NCBI GenBank assembly: GCA_964369405.1
Contig: CAYJGB010000010.1
Span: 13,838 to 77,837, forward strand
Source of the DNA: CAYJFG01 sp964369405
GTDB lineage: Bacteria > Bacillota > Clostridia > Oscillospirales > Acutalibacteraceae
Reading direction: 5' to 3'
DNA length: 64,000 nt
Below are positions 53,594 through 63,255 of the stretch, piece by piece (within the stretch, counting starts at the first letter, position 1; each line of letters opens with the position of its first letter). A program made the translations under genes and the position numbers. Under the pieces are notes generated by a model. That model saw only the letters and a list, made by a program, of their open reading frames with translations. It had not been told where the DNA came from and made no database searches.

Positions 53594-54319
53594 ATGTACA
53601 AGAATTATATTTTCGATTTGTACGGAACATTAATCGATATAAACACAGACGAGGAAAAAGAACAACTATGGGAAGAAATATCTAAAATATATTCACTTGA
53701 CGGTGCTAATTACAGTGCTCAAGAATTAAGAGAAGAATATATAAAACTTGTGGAAGAAGAGAAATCACGAGTATTAAATCAAAATGCAAATATTGAATAT
53801 GTTGATATAAAACTAGATAACGTATTTGAAAAACTATACATAAACAAAGGTGTAAAAGTATCAAAAGATAAAGTATATGAAACTGCACATCTCTTTAGAA
53901 CTAAATCAACTAAGTATTTAAAGCTTTATGACGGAGCTATGGAATTATTAGATGATTTAAAAGAAAACGGCAAAAACATTTATTTACTTACAAATGCTCA
54001 ACGTTGCTTTACAGTGCCTGAGCTTGAAAAGCTTGGTATACTAGATAAATTTGATGGTATAGTAATTTCATCTGACGAAGAAGTATGTAAGCCTGACAAA
54101 CTATTTTATAACACAATTTTTAAAAGATACGACTTAAACATAGAAGATAGTATTATGATAGGTAATGACTATATAACAGATATAGAAGGCTCTTATAATA
54201 TAGGTTTAGATAACTTATATGTACATACAAATTTATCACCAGAGATTAAAGGCGAATTAAAAGCTAAATATAAAGTTATGGACGCAGATATATTTAAAAT
54301 ATCTAAATTAATTTTATAA
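53594..54319 (+). CDS. HAD-superfamily hydrolase, YjjG-like
   Basis: 241 residues. HAD motifs: I FDLYGTLID (nucleophile Asp8), II LLTNAQ, III CKPDKLFY with the Lys, IV MIGNDYITDIEGS. The helical cap lies between motifs I and II. The residue two after the nucleophile is Tyr10 instead of the usual Asp; this DxY form is the one found in haloacid dehalogenases, so ordinary phosphatase chemistry is not assured. YjjG-type nucleotidase remains the nearest guess from length and cap. AAAGGAG lies ahead of ATG. Last gene of the rsmE operon. Confidence 0.82.
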   Translation: MYKNYIFDLYGTLIDINTDEEKEQLWEEISKIYSLDGANYSAQELREEYIKLVEEEKSRVLNQNANIEYVDIKLDNVFEKLYINKGVKVSKDKVYETAHLFRTKSTKYLKLYDGAMELLDDLKENGKNIYLLTNAQRCFTVPELEKLGILDKFDGIVISSDEEVCKPDKLFYNTIFKRYDLNIEDSIMIGNDYITDIEGSYNIGLDNLYVHTNLSPEIKGELKAKYKVMDADIFKISKLIL

Positions 54320-54327
54320 AATAAAAC

Positions 54328-54372
54328 AATGCACAAATACAGTTTTACTTAATCTGTATTTGTGCATTTTAT
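54328..54372. terminator. Bidirectional terminator after the rsmE operon
   Basis: A perfect 15-bp inverted repeat AATGCACAAATACAG / CTGTATTTGTGCATT with an 11-base loop, then TTAT on the plus strand and an A/T run on the other side. It serves the convergent HAD gene and the membrane protein gene ending at 54378. Confidence 0.85.
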
Positions 54373-54377
54373 CTTGT

Positions 54378-56630
54378 TTATTCTGTTACATTTTCTGTTT
54401 CTTCTGCATCATCTTTTCTTATATCGTCCATATAGTCCAAAGATAAATTTAGTAGAAAATATGGGTCTTGCTCTATTTTATAAACTTGTGTCATATCATC
54501 TTCATAATATAACGATATCTGGTCTGGATACACTCTTTCTATATCCTCAATCAAATAATGCAACCTAGACATTATTGTGTTTCTATAAAAGTAATACGCC
54601 CTATCTCTTTGTTCTCCAAAGTCATTATAAATGTTTATATCGTCTCTTATTGCTGACTCCAAGCTAATCGGCACTGAAACATCGTAATAATAATCATAGT
54701 ATGGGTCAATTGTTATTTCCTCAAAACCATTAGTTCTTGTTTCTGCAACTATATACACCGACTGAGTTGGTATATAAAAATCTCTTGATGTATCTGCTGC
54801 ATATAAAAAGTCTAAAATTTCTACGTGATAACCATCACCATCAATAATATGCAATATATTTGTTGTAGTTACTACTGTCCATGGCTCTTCTTGTTCTTCA
54901 AGTATCAATTTCTGAACTAATTTTCCGTCAGCATCAGAAACTATTTTTGTAAACCTAAGCTCGTCTTTTTCAAAATTAGTAGCAAATATTACTGTTATTC
55001 CTACTACTCCTAAACCTATAATTATGCCGTCAACGATTTTTCTTTTTTTGATAAATATTAATAATATATCAAATATCATTTGGAAAAATACTGCAAATAA
55101 CGGTATCGAACTTAAAAATACAAATACACTAACTCTATATTTTTCAACAATAGCTGGCAATCCGAGTACTGGTGCTGCTCCTAATAAAAACATAGTAAAC
55201 CATATTGACGCTAAAAACAGATACAACATATATTGATACCTGAACTTTACTCTAAATATCAATCCCAATACACAATATATAAGTGTTATTAAAGCAATCA
55301 TAACTTCAGTATAAAACATATTTTCACTTGTGTATAGGTAATCTACCATTTCTTTACTAAAGTATTTAAAGGACAACGATTCATCTTCTTTGTTTTCTTC
55401 ATCTTCCTTTAATTGTGAAGATTCATCTAAGCCCTGATTAATTAAATCTTCGTCGTTCGTCATTACGCCTATCGCCCATGCTATTGAACGTTCAAACTCA
55501 AAACCAATTATATATCCTACTCCAAAAGGTGCTATACCAATGCATAACCCTATAACACCATGAAGTAAAAATTTAAGTAGCATTTTAGTTTTTACAATAT
55601 GCACGATATAAATTACGCCAAAAGCTAAGCAAATAAGAACTAAGAAAATAGTACCGTAAAAGTGAGCAAATAAACTCCACGCTAACGCTAGTGAAAATAA
55701 AAATAAAGACATTCTATCTTTATATTTAATAACACTTATAAGTGCAAAAATTCCTACTATTACAGGTATTAAGGAGAATTCCATCGGAAAAATATAAGAA
55801 AACCTAAAATAAGAAACCTCTGGAAACATACCAAAAACCATTGCAATAATAAATGAAAACAGAGATACATATTTAGATTTAAAAACGCTTCTAACAAGCA
55901 TATAAAGTGTTAAGAACAACACTAAAGAAGAAACTACTGAAAAAGAAAGCACACCATAATCTGGATTAATTCCGTAAGTACTAGCAAGTATTGAGGTTAA
56001 AAAGTGCATACCATAAGGGTAAAGACCCGTAACAAACGGATTGTTTTTAAATATTTGACTTATCCAATACATATGTGTTTCTTCATCTGTATGCCCAAAC
56101 GCTGGGTTAAAAAATCTGGGATAGCCAAAAAACATAATTATATATAGCATTGTTAAAATTAAAAAAGACCACTCTATAACTCTTCCTTTAAAATATTTAA
56201 CATAAAATTTATTAAGCCATTTTTTAATCCATCTAGATAAATTTTTAATTGCACTTTTGCCACCATATCTACCAAGTAATATTTCTCCAGTAGTTTTAAA
56301 GAAAGGTATAAATGCATTTTTAATTTTTCTACGCTCATCAAAAATCTTAACTATCAACGGAGCTATTAACATAAAAAACACGCAAGCTGCACTATTAAAT
56401 GTTTTAAAATACGCTAAAATAAAACCAACTATATTTATATAAATATTAGCCATAACTTGATAAAAAATAACTCTATATATAAGCGGTTTTTTCTTGAACA
56501 ATTTGTTTAATACTATCGACGGTATTAATATACACGATATAAAATATGCGATGCCCATTTGGATAAAGAATAAAACGTTATTCCATATTATGTCATCAGT
56601 ATTAATAAAATATTGTGAAATTATATCCAA
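54378..56630 (-). CDS. Large GT-C-like polytopic membrane protein
   Basis: 750 residues with about 13 hydrophobic segments in the first 550 and a soluble C-terminal domain of about 190. Between early segments lies an extracytoplasmic loop with FGHTDEETHMYWISQIF, an acidic D-E pair of the kind used as catalytic site by GT-C glycosyltransferases. The sequence then shows GLYPYGMHFLTSIL, also reminiscent of oligosaccharyl- or arabinosyl-transferase-like proteins. I do not recognise the exact family. The TTG start follows GGGAGGTG. The C-terminal domain is acidic, ending ETENVTE. A role in lipid-linked sugar transfer at the envelope is inferred only. Confidence 0.7.
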   Translation of the reverse strand: MDIISQYFINTDDIIWNNVLFFIQMGIAYFISCILIPSIVLNKLFKKKPLIYRVIFYQVMANIYINIVGFILAYFKTFNSAACVFFMLIAPLIVKIFDERRKIKNAFIPFFKTTGEILLGRYGGKSAIKNLSRWIKKWLNKFYVKYFKGRVIEWSFLILTMLYIIMFFGYPRFFNPAFGHTDEETHMYWISQIFKNNPFVTGLYPYGMHFLTSILASTYGINPDYGVLSFSVVSSLVLFLTLYMLVRSVFKSKYVSLFSFIIAMVFGMFPEVSYFRFSYIFPMEFSLIPVIVGIFALISVIKYKDRMSLFLFSLALAWSLFAHFYGTIFLVLICLAFGVIYIVHIVKTKMLLKFLLHGVIGLCIGIAPFGVGYIIGFEFERSIAWAIGVMTNDEDLINQGLDESSQLKEDEENKEDESLSFKYFSKEMVDYLYTSENMFYTEVMIALITLIYCVLGLIFRVKFRYQYMLYLFLASIWFTMFLLGAAPVLGLPAIVEKYRVSVFVFLSSIPLFAVFFQMIFDILLIFIKKRKIVDGIIIGLGVVGITVIFATNFEKDELRFTKIVSDADGKLVQKLILEEQEEPWTVVTTTNILHIIDGDGYHVEILDFLYAADTSRDFYIPTQSVYIVAETRTNGFEEITIDPYYDYYYDVSVPISLESAIRDDINIYNDFGEQRDRAYYFYRNTIMSRLHYLIEDIERVYPDQISLYYEDDMTQVYKIEQDPYFLLNLSLDYMDDIRKDDAEETENVTE

Positions 56631-56716
56631 ACTAGCACCTCCCTATTATATATTATGTTAACTTGTTTTAATTTTACCACAAATTTAGTCAAAAAACAAT
56701 AATTGATAAATAATAA

Positions 56717-56745
56717 AAAATAACGGATGTTTTGCACATCCGTTA
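56717..56745 (-). terminator. Terminator of the glgBCDA operon
   Basis: TAACGGATGT / ACATCCGTTA with a 5-base loop (56721-56745), followed on the minus strand by TTTTTTATT, 50 bases past the glgA stop. Confidence 0.92.
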
Positions 56746-56796
56746 CAATTTAAGTTTGTTTTTTAAACTTATCTATTATACTATCATTTAAACATT

Positions 56797-58233
56797 TTAC
56801 GACCAATTATCAATTGTATCTGAATATACATTTATATAGTCATTAGCACTTCTAGCCCAGCTATTATCACTGCTCATAGCTCTTTGCATTAAGTTTACCC
56901 AACCTTCTCTATTCCAATATCCATTTATTGCTCTGCTTACTGCATTTTTAAGGTCTAAGTTATCATAGTTTTTAAATGTAAATCCATTACCATGTCCGTC
57001 CATACTATCAAATATAGAATCTCTAAGTCCTCCTGTTTCTCTAACAACTGGTATTGTTCCATATCTTAAAGCTATCATTTGTGACAATCCACAAGGCTCG
57101 CTCTTTGATGGCATTAAGAATATATCTGTGCCACTATAAATTTTTCTTGCAAGCTCTGGAATAAATCCAATGCACGCACAAACTCTACCAGGATATCTAA
57201 ATTGTACATCTCTAAAGTAGTTTTCGTATTCTGTATCGCCTGAACCTAATATTACAAATTGAACATCATATTCATTTAAAATTTCTTCTAAAGCCATTCT
57301 AACTATGTCAAGCCCTTTATGAGATACCATTCTTGACACCATAGAAATTATTGGTATATCTCCTCTTTGCGCAAGAGATAACCTTTCTTGTAATGCTCGT
57401 TTACATTCAGCTTTTCCACCTAAATCCCAACTAGAATAGTTAGAATACAAGTGCATATCTGTTTGAGGGTCATAACTTGCATTATCTATACCATTTAAAA
57501 TACCACATAATTTATACTGTCTATTTTTTAGAATTGTATCTAAACCATAAGAATACCAACTATCAAGTATTTCTCTTGAATAAGATGGGCTTACTGTTGT
57601 AACTCTTGTAGCTGTTTCAATAGCACCTTTTACCATATTTAATTTACCATCTTGCTCTAATATACTGCCACAATCAGCTGGAATACCTACGCACTCTGTG
57701 TTAACATCCCAACCATATTTACCTTGATACTGGATATTATGAATTGTAAAGACACTTTTAATATCTCTATACCATGGGTTGTGACTGTAAAACAGATAGT
57801 AATATGTTGGCACTAACGCTGTTTGCCAATCGTTACAATGTATTAAATCTGGGTGAAAGTTGATATAAGGTAACATTTCCATTATTGCTCTTGAGAAAAA
57901 TGCAAATCTTTCTGCATCATCGTAAAACCCATAAAGTCCATCTCTACCAAAATAATATTCATTATCTATAAAGTAGTATGTTACGCCATTATACTGAGAT
58001 TCAAAAACTCCACAATATTGTCTTCTCCAAGATACTGGCACTGTAAAGTTAGTAATATATCTCATTCCATTTTTTAAGTGTTGTGGTATATCTCTGTAAT
58101 ATGGCATTACTACTCTAAAATCAATTTGTCTTTCCACCATTGCACGTGGTAACGAGCCTGCACCTGCAACATCTGCAAGGCCTCCTGACCCTGCATATGG
58201 GTTTGCTTCACTTGTACAATATAAAATTCTCAT
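56797..58233 (-). CDS. glgA: Glycogen synthase (ADP-glucose type)
   Basis: 478 residues, GT5 family. It extends glycogen using ADP-glucose. Visible: RILYCTSEANPYAGSGGLAD at the donor site, DLIHCNDWQTALVP, VFTIHNIQYQGKY, LCGILNGIDNASYDP, ISMVSRMVSHKGLDIV, LMPSKSEPCGLSQMIALRYG and VRETGGLRDS with the C-terminal donor-binding loop. At the KTGGL site the Lys and Thr are Gly and Ser, which is seen in many Firmicutes. A two-residue Ala-Gly duplication (ADVAGAGSLP) follows, coded by a tandem 6-bp repeat at 58156-58167. GGAGGG lies ahead of ATG. Last gene of glgBCDA. Confidence 0.95.
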   Translation of the reverse strand: MRILYCTSEANPYAGSGGLADVAGAGSLPRAMVERQIDFRVVMPYYRDIPQHLKNGMRYITNFTVPVSWRRQYCGVFESQYNGVTYYFIDNEYYFGRDGLYGFYDDAERFAFFSRAIMEMLPYINFHPDLIHCNDWQTALVPTYYYLFYSHNPWYRDIKSVFTIHNIQYQGKYGWDVNTECVGIPADCGSILEQDGKLNMVKGAIETATRVTTVSPSYSREILDSWYSYGLDTILKNRQYKLCGILNGIDNASYDPQTDMHLYSNYSSWDLGGKAECKRALQERLSLAQRGDIPIISMVSRMVSHKGLDIVRMALEEILNEYDVQFVILGSGDTEYENYFRDVQFRYPGRVCACIGFIPELARKIYSGTDIFLMPSKSEPCGLSQMIALRYGTIPVVRETGGLRDSIFDSMDGHGNGFTFKNYDNLDLKNAVSRAINGYWNREGWVNLMQRAMSSDNSWARSANDYINVYSDTIDNWS

Positions 58234-58251
58234 AACATAACCCTCCTAATT

Positions 58252-59367
58252 TTAAATTTCGCTATATTTTTCAACATATATTGGATATGTTTCGTATCCT
58301 ATTAAAGAACGGTCATTTTTTATAACTACATCTTTATCACAAATTACATATTCAATTTTCGCATTAGCTCCAATTTTTGTATCTTGCATAATAACACAGT
58401 TAGAAACTACTGCTCCTTTTCCAATATGTACACCTTTTGATAATACACAATTCTCAACAGTTCCTTCAATTACACAGCCTTGTGCGATTAAAGAATTTTT
58501 AACACTTGAACCCAATCCATATTTACTAGGCATATCGTCACGTACTTTAGTATATATTGGGCGTTCAAGATTAAACAAGTTATCTCTTACTTGCATATCC
58601 ATTAAATCCATATTTGCTTTAAAATATTCGTTTTTGTTGCTTATAACTGCACTGTATCCGTCCACTTTAAAGCCATATATTTTCATTTTATCCACATTAT
58701 CTTGTAAAATATGTTTTTTATAATCTAGCTTATTTTGACTTACACAATCTTCTACTACCTTAAGTAGTGCTGATTTTTTTACAAGCATACTGCCTACAGA
58801 ATAATTATACTCACCGTCACGTTTATTCATTATTCTTATTTCATTAATTCTGTTATCAGTATCAAATTTATATACTAAAGGTTCTTGTCTGTTTTCTGGG
58901 ATAAAACCAGTTTTATACATCACTGTTACATCAGCTTTGTTTTTTATATGTTCTGATAACATTTTACTATAATCAACATTACAAACAAAGTTACATTCAG
59001 AAAGTAAAATATATTCTTCTGATGATTGTCTGATAAAATTACTAACTGCATATATATTTTCAATAATTGAGTTATATCTGCTGTTACCTTGTATATATGG
59101 TGGTAATATTGTAATTCCACCTCTTCTTTTTGATAAGTCCCATGCTTTACCTGAACCTACGTGGTCCATTAAAGAGTGAAAGTTATTAGTAGTGATAACC
59201 CCTACTTTATTTATTCCAGAATTAACCATATTAGATAGTTGAAAATCAATCATTCTGTATTTTCCACCAAACGGAACAGAGCCAAAAGTTCTGTGGCTAG
59301 TAAGCTCTGTAATTGCTTCATCGTTTATATTTGGTAATACAATACCTAAAACATTATTACTTCTCAT
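58252..59367 (-). CDS. glgD: Glucose-1-phosphate adenylyltransferase subunit GlgD
   Basis: 371 residues. A GlgC paralogue typical of Firmicutes; it pairs with GlgC as the regulatory-type subunit of ADP-glucose pyrophosphorylase. The nucleotidyltransferase core begins NNVLGIVLPNINDEAITELT rather than with the GlgC loop GGQGSRLG, so it lacks the catalytic glycine-rich loop. It keeps FGGKYRMIDFQLSNMVNSGI and ends in left-handed beta-helix repeats (SLIAQGCVIEGTVENCVLSK). The start overlaps the glgC stop by 1 base, so translation is coupled. Confidence 0.95.
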   Translation of the reverse strand: MRSNNVLGIVLPNINDEAITELTSHRTFGSVPFGGKYRMIDFQLSNMVNSGINKVGVITTNNFHSLMDHVGSGKAWDLSKRRGGITILPPYIQGNSRYNSIIENIYAVSNFIRQSSEEYILLSECNFVCNVDYSKMLSEHIKNKADVTVMYKTGFIPENRQEPLVYKFDTDNRINEIRIMNKRDGEYNYSVGSMLVKKSALLKVVEDCVSQNKLDYKKHILQDNVDKMKIYGFKVDGYSAVISNKNEYFKANMDLMDMQVRDNLFNLERPIYTKVRDDMPSKYGLGSSVKNSLIAQGCVIEGTVENCVLSKGVHIGKGAVVSNCVIMQDTKIGANAKIEYVICDKDVVIKNDRSLIGYETYPIYVEKYSEI

Positions 59368-60584
59368 TACTTGCTAACCTCCAAAACATCTTCACTTATC
59401 ATTGATGAAGACGGTATTTTTACATTTTCTCCTATAGTTAAGTTATCACCTATTACAGCAATTCCCCAATTTTCATTTTCTTTTATATCTTCTGGTCTTT
59501 GACCAACAACTGCGTTTTTACCAATAACTGTATTTTCTGCTACTATTGAATATTGTACTACTGCACCTTCTTTAACAACAGCACCTGGCATTAAAATAGA
59601 ATCTGTTACTACTGCATTTTTCTCAATTGTCACACCTGCAAATAATACTGAAAATTCTATATTACCACTTATATTACAGCCGTCTGCTACTAAAGAATTT
59701 TGTATGTTTGCATCTTGAGATATATAATGTGGTGGCATTACTGGGTTTCTTGAGTAAATTTTATTTTCATCTTCGCTTAAATCAAGCTCTGTGTTAGGGT
59801 CTAATAAATCCATATTAGCTTCCCACAAGCTATCTATTGTGCCTACATCTTTCCAATAACCTTCGAATTTATAAGCAAACATTTTCTCGCCACACTCTAG
59901 CATATATGGTAAAATATCGTTTCCAAAATCGTTTGTTGAGTTTTCGTTTTCTTCGTCTAAATTTAAGTATTTTCTTAACTTATCCCAACTAAATACATAT
60001 ATCCCCATAGATGCATTTGTGCTTTTAGGTTTTTCTGGTTTTTCGTCAAACTCATAAATTGAGCCGTCTGGATTAGTGTTTAATATTCCAAATCTTGATG
60101 CTTCTGCAAGTGGTACATCAATTACTGCGATAGTACAATCTGCATTATTTTCTTTATGAAAAGCTATCATATCAGAGTAATCCATTTTGTAAATATGGTC
60201 ACCAGATAGAATAACAACATATTCTGGGTTGTATCTGTCTATATAAGTAATATTTTGATAAATCGCATTAGCAGTGCCTGTATACCAGTCAGCTCCACCA
60301 ACTTGTTGATACGGGCTTAAACAATGCACCCCATCTAACATACCATCTAAGTCCCATGGTTGTCCATTTCCTATGTATTCGTTTAATACTAAAGGTTGAT
60401 ACTGAGTTAATACACCAACTGCCTCTATACCAGAGTTTACACAGTTAGAAAGTGGAAAATCTATAATTCTATATTTGCCACCGAAAGGCACAGCAGGTTT
60501 TGCTATTTTTTGAGTTAAAACACCTAGTCTACTACCTTGTCCACCAGCTAAAAGCATAGCTACAACTTTTTGTTTTGGATACAT
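59367..60584 (-). CDS. glgC: Glucose-1-phosphate adenylyltransferase (ADP-glucose pyrophosphorylase)
   Basis: 405 residues. It makes ADP-glucose from glucose 1-phosphate and ATP, the committed step of glycogen synthesis. Visible: AMLLAGGQGSRLGVLTQKIAKPA (catalytic loop), FGGKYRIIDFPLSNCVNSGI, GTANAIYQNI, VVILSGDHIYKMDYSDMIAF, FEGYWKDVGTIDSLWEANMDLL and the beta-helix tail VVTDSILMPGAVVKEG. GGAGG lies ahead of ATG. Second gene of glgBCDA. Confidence 0.97.
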   Translation of the reverse strand: MYPKQKVVAMLLAGGQGSRLGVLTQKIAKPAVPFGGKYRIIDFPLSNCVNSGIEAVGVLTQYQPLVLNEYIGNGQPWDLDGMLDGVHCLSPYQQVGGADWYTGTANAIYQNITYIDRYNPEYVVILSGDHIYKMDYSDMIAFHKENNADCTIAVIDVPLAEASRFGILNTNPDGSIYEFDEKPEKPKSTNASMGIYVFSWDKLRKYLNLDEENENSTNDFGNDILPYMLECGEKMFAYKFEGYWKDVGTIDSLWEANMDLLDPNTELDLSEDENKIYSRNPVMPPHYISQDANIQNSLVADGCNISGNIEFSVLFAGVTIEKNAVVTDSILMPGAVVKEGAVVQYSIVAENTVIGKNAVVGQRPEDIKENENWGIAVIGDNLTIGENVKIPSSSMISEDVLEVSK

Positions 60585-60699
60585 TTAATATAACCTCCGC
60601 CAATAATTTATAATAATATATAATAGAGTTTATTTACTCTATTTTAATACTACACATATAGCAGATGTAAGCTATATATGTAGTATCTATAATTAATAT

Positions 60700-62703
60700 T
60701 TATTCTTTTTCATCTGTAACTGAATTTTGATTATCTTCATCTGAAACTGTACTTTCAGATGTTTCTTCTATAACAACCTTTTTCTTACGAGGTGGTTTTC
60801 TCTTAACGCATTTAAAGTACATTACAGACATAGGTGGTAGATTTAAAGTTATTGATTGGTCGCAGCCATGAATATCATTACCTTCTGAGTTGATATAATC
60901 TCCATTAGTAACGCCAGACCCACCAAATTTTGTATCGTCTGTGTTGAACACCTCTGCATAATATCCATTTACAGGTACACCTATCTCATAACCTTCTCTA
61001 TATACAGGTTGGAAATTACACACAACTATAATTCTGTTGTCGCTCTTATCTATTCTTTGGAAAGCTATTACACTTTGTTTGTAATCATCGTGATGTATCC
61101 AAGAGAAACCTTCCCACGAAAAGTCGATTTCATACATTGGAGGATTTTCTTTATAAAAATTATTAATCTCTTTGAAGAAATAATTTAATTGCTGATGTTT
61201 CTCATATTGTAAAATATCCCATTGAATTTCAGAAGTTGAATCCCATTCATCAAATTGCCCAATTTCGCTACCCATAAAAGTAAGTTTTTTACCTGGGTGA
61301 ATCATCATATATGCAATAAATGTTTTAACTCCGTTAAACTTATCTTCATAGCTACCTGGCATTTTTTCAATCAAAGAGCCTTTTCCATATACTACTTCAT
61401 CATGAGAAATCGGCAGTAAGAAATTTTCTGAAAAAGCATAGAAGAAAGAGAATGTTAAGCTATTATGATGATATGGTCTAAAGTATGGGTCTAACTCTAA
61501 GTATTTTAACATGTCGTTCATCCAACCCATATTCCATTTAAATTGGAAACCGAGTCCTCCCTCTTGTGATGGTTTAGTAACCATTGGCCAAGATGTAGAC
61601 TCCTCAGCAATCATATATTTTGAACTGTATTTGCTTTGAATTTTTGCATTTAATGTTTGCAAGAACTCAACTGCCTCAATATGCTCTTTTCCACCATATT
61701 GATTAGCAACCCACTCACCGTCGTTTCTATTGTAGTCAAGATACAACATTGAAGCAACTGCATCAACTCTAATACCATCTATGTGATATTTCTCTAACCA
61801 GAACACAGCACTAGACATCAAGAAACTTTTAACTTCGTATCTACCATAGTTAAATATTAATGTTCCCCACTCTTTGTGTTCGCCTTTTCTCCAATCAAAA
61901 TACTCATAGCAAGCTGTACCATCAAAGTTTGCTAACCCATGAGCATCTTTTGGAAAGTGAGCTGGAACCCAGTCTAAAATAACTTGAATACCATAGCTAT
62001 GAGCTATATCAATTAAGTACATAAAATCATGTGGTGTGCCATATCTTGAAGTAGGTGCAAAGTAACCTGTAACTTGATACCCCCATGAACCGTCAAAAGG
62101 ATATTCTGTCAAAGGCATAAACTCTATATGAGTATAACCCATATCTTTTACATAAGGTAGTAAATCATCTGCTAGTTGTCTATAGCTGTAAACTGAGCCA
62201 TCTGGGTGACGTTTCCAAGAACCTGCATGAAGTTCATAAATATTCATAGGAGATTCTTTGTAATCTGTATTTTCTAAAGTTTTACAAAACTCGTCATCAG
62301 TCCACTCAAAACCGTTTAGGTCGTAGTATAGAGTTGCATTATCTGGTCTAGTTTGAGAATGAAAACCATATGGGTCAGTTTTATACGTTTTTTCAAACCA
62401 TGGCGTTTCAACACAGTATTTGTACGCCTGATATTGCATTACATTTGTAATAAAGCACTCCCAAACACCTCTGTCGTCAATTTTAGTCATAAAATTCTCA
62501 GTATTATTCCAGTCGTTAAAATCTCCAACTACAGAAACTGTCAACGCATTAGGTGCCCATACTCTAAATATTACACCGTCATGTCCATCTTTATAATACT
62601 TATGAGCTCCCATGTAATCGTATGAATTCACACTATCGCCATCTAAGTACATTTGTAACAGTGTGCGTTTATCAATTTGAGTAGTTGTATTATCGTTATT
62701 CAT
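60700..62703 (-). CDS. glgB: 1,4-alpha-glucan branching enzyme
   Basis: 667 residues from ATG 62703, 8 bases after GAGG; upstream in-frame codons extend into the promoter region. GH13 branching enzyme that forms alpha-1,6 branches. An N-terminal CBM48 (VIFRVWAPNALTVSVVGDFN, DWNNTE) precedes the barrel with YTHIEFMPLTEYPFDGSWGY, DGIRVDAVASMLYLDY (nucleophile Asp), MIAEEST (acid/base Glu) and ISHDEVVYGKGSL. The tail after about 630 is Lys/Glu-rich and unique. First gene of glgBCDA; a dyad and promoter lie ahead. Confidence 0.95.
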   Translation of the reverse strand: MNNDNTTTQIDKRTLLQMYLDGDSVNSYDYMGAHKYYKDGHDGVIFRVWAPNALTVSVVGDFNDWNNTENFMTKIDDRGVWECFITNVMQYQAYKYCVETPWFEKTYKTDPYGFHSQTRPDNATLYYDLNGFEWTDDEFCKTLENTDYKESPMNIYELHAGSWKRHPDGSVYSYRQLADDLLPYVKDMGYTHIEFMPLTEYPFDGSWGYQVTGYFAPTSRYGTPHDFMYLIDIAHSYGIQVILDWVPAHFPKDAHGLANFDGTACYEYFDWRKGEHKEWGTLIFNYGRYEVKSFLMSSAVFWLEKYHIDGIRVDAVASMLYLDYNRNDGEWVANQYGGKEHIEAVEFLQTLNAKIQSKYSSKYMIAEESTSWPMVTKPSQEGGLGFQFKWNMGWMNDMLKYLELDPYFRPYHHNSLTFSFFYAFSENFLLPISHDEVVYGKGSLIEKMPGSYEDKFNGVKTFIAYMMIHPGKKLTFMGSEIGQFDEWDSTSEIQWDILQYEKHQQLNYFFKEINNFYKENPPMYEIDFSWEGFSWIHHDDYKQSVIAFQRIDKSDNRIIVVCNFQPVYREGYEIGVPVNGYYAEVFNTDDTKFGGSGVTNGDYINSEGNDIHGCDQSITLNLPPMSVMYFKCVKRKPPRKKKVVIEETSESTVSDEDNQNSVTDEKE

Positions 62704-62749
62704 ATTTAAAACCTCACATTCTTTTTTATTTTCCTTCCAAAATTCAATT

Positions 62750-62771
62750 ATACTATGGCAAAACATAGCAT
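62750..62771. promoter_or_regulatory. Dyad in the glgB leader, possible operator
   Basis: ATACTATG / CATAGCAT around GCAAAA forms an 8-bp dyad with one mismatch, located just downstream of the predicted glgB transcription start. Its position suits a repressor site; no regulator is known. Confidence 0.4.
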
Positions 62772-62783
62772 AATTATAAATTC

Positions 62784-62812
62784 TATATATACCACTATAT
62801 ATATATTAACAA
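62784..62812 (-). promoter_or_regulatory. Predicted promoter of glgBCDA
   Basis: On the minus strand TTGTTA (62812-62807), 17 bases, TATATA (62789-62784). It is plausible, but the region is so AT-rich that chance matches are common. Confidence 0.45.
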
Positions 62813-63255
62813 TTTTTTCATATAAATTCAATATATTTTAATATATTTTTTCAAATTAAGAGTTAAAAGTTGCACGATTTTTTTGTACACTTTTACCATA
62901 TTGTAGTTTTGGTCGATATAATAGATAGTATTATTTGTATAATTTAGTTGTTTTTTAAGTTTATGTGTCTTGTTTTTTAATGAATGTTTAATGTTTTTAT
63001 AGAAAAAATCTTTTACGATAGTAATTTTTTAATTTTCTATATACGGTAAAAAAAACGCAAAACTACTACATAAAAATTACACTCCACTATACAATTATAT
63101 ACGCAAACAAAATTTTATGCTCACTTTATAATCATATAATTTTTAAATTTTAAAATCAATATATGTGTGATTTTTTAATTTTATTTAATTTTAATTCACT
63201 ATTGACTTTAATAATATTAAATGTTATACTTAATATTATTAAAGGAGGTGTCTAT

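Larger units (their letters stand above)
62704..63255. other. Long divergent intergenic region 5' of glgB
   Basis: About 550 very AT-rich bases between the divergent glgB and DUF2089 genes. It holds the glgB promoter and a nearby dyad on the minus strand. I see no gene and no recognisable riboswitch in 62820-63240, although the length leaves room for a regulatory RNA. Confidence 0.5.
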
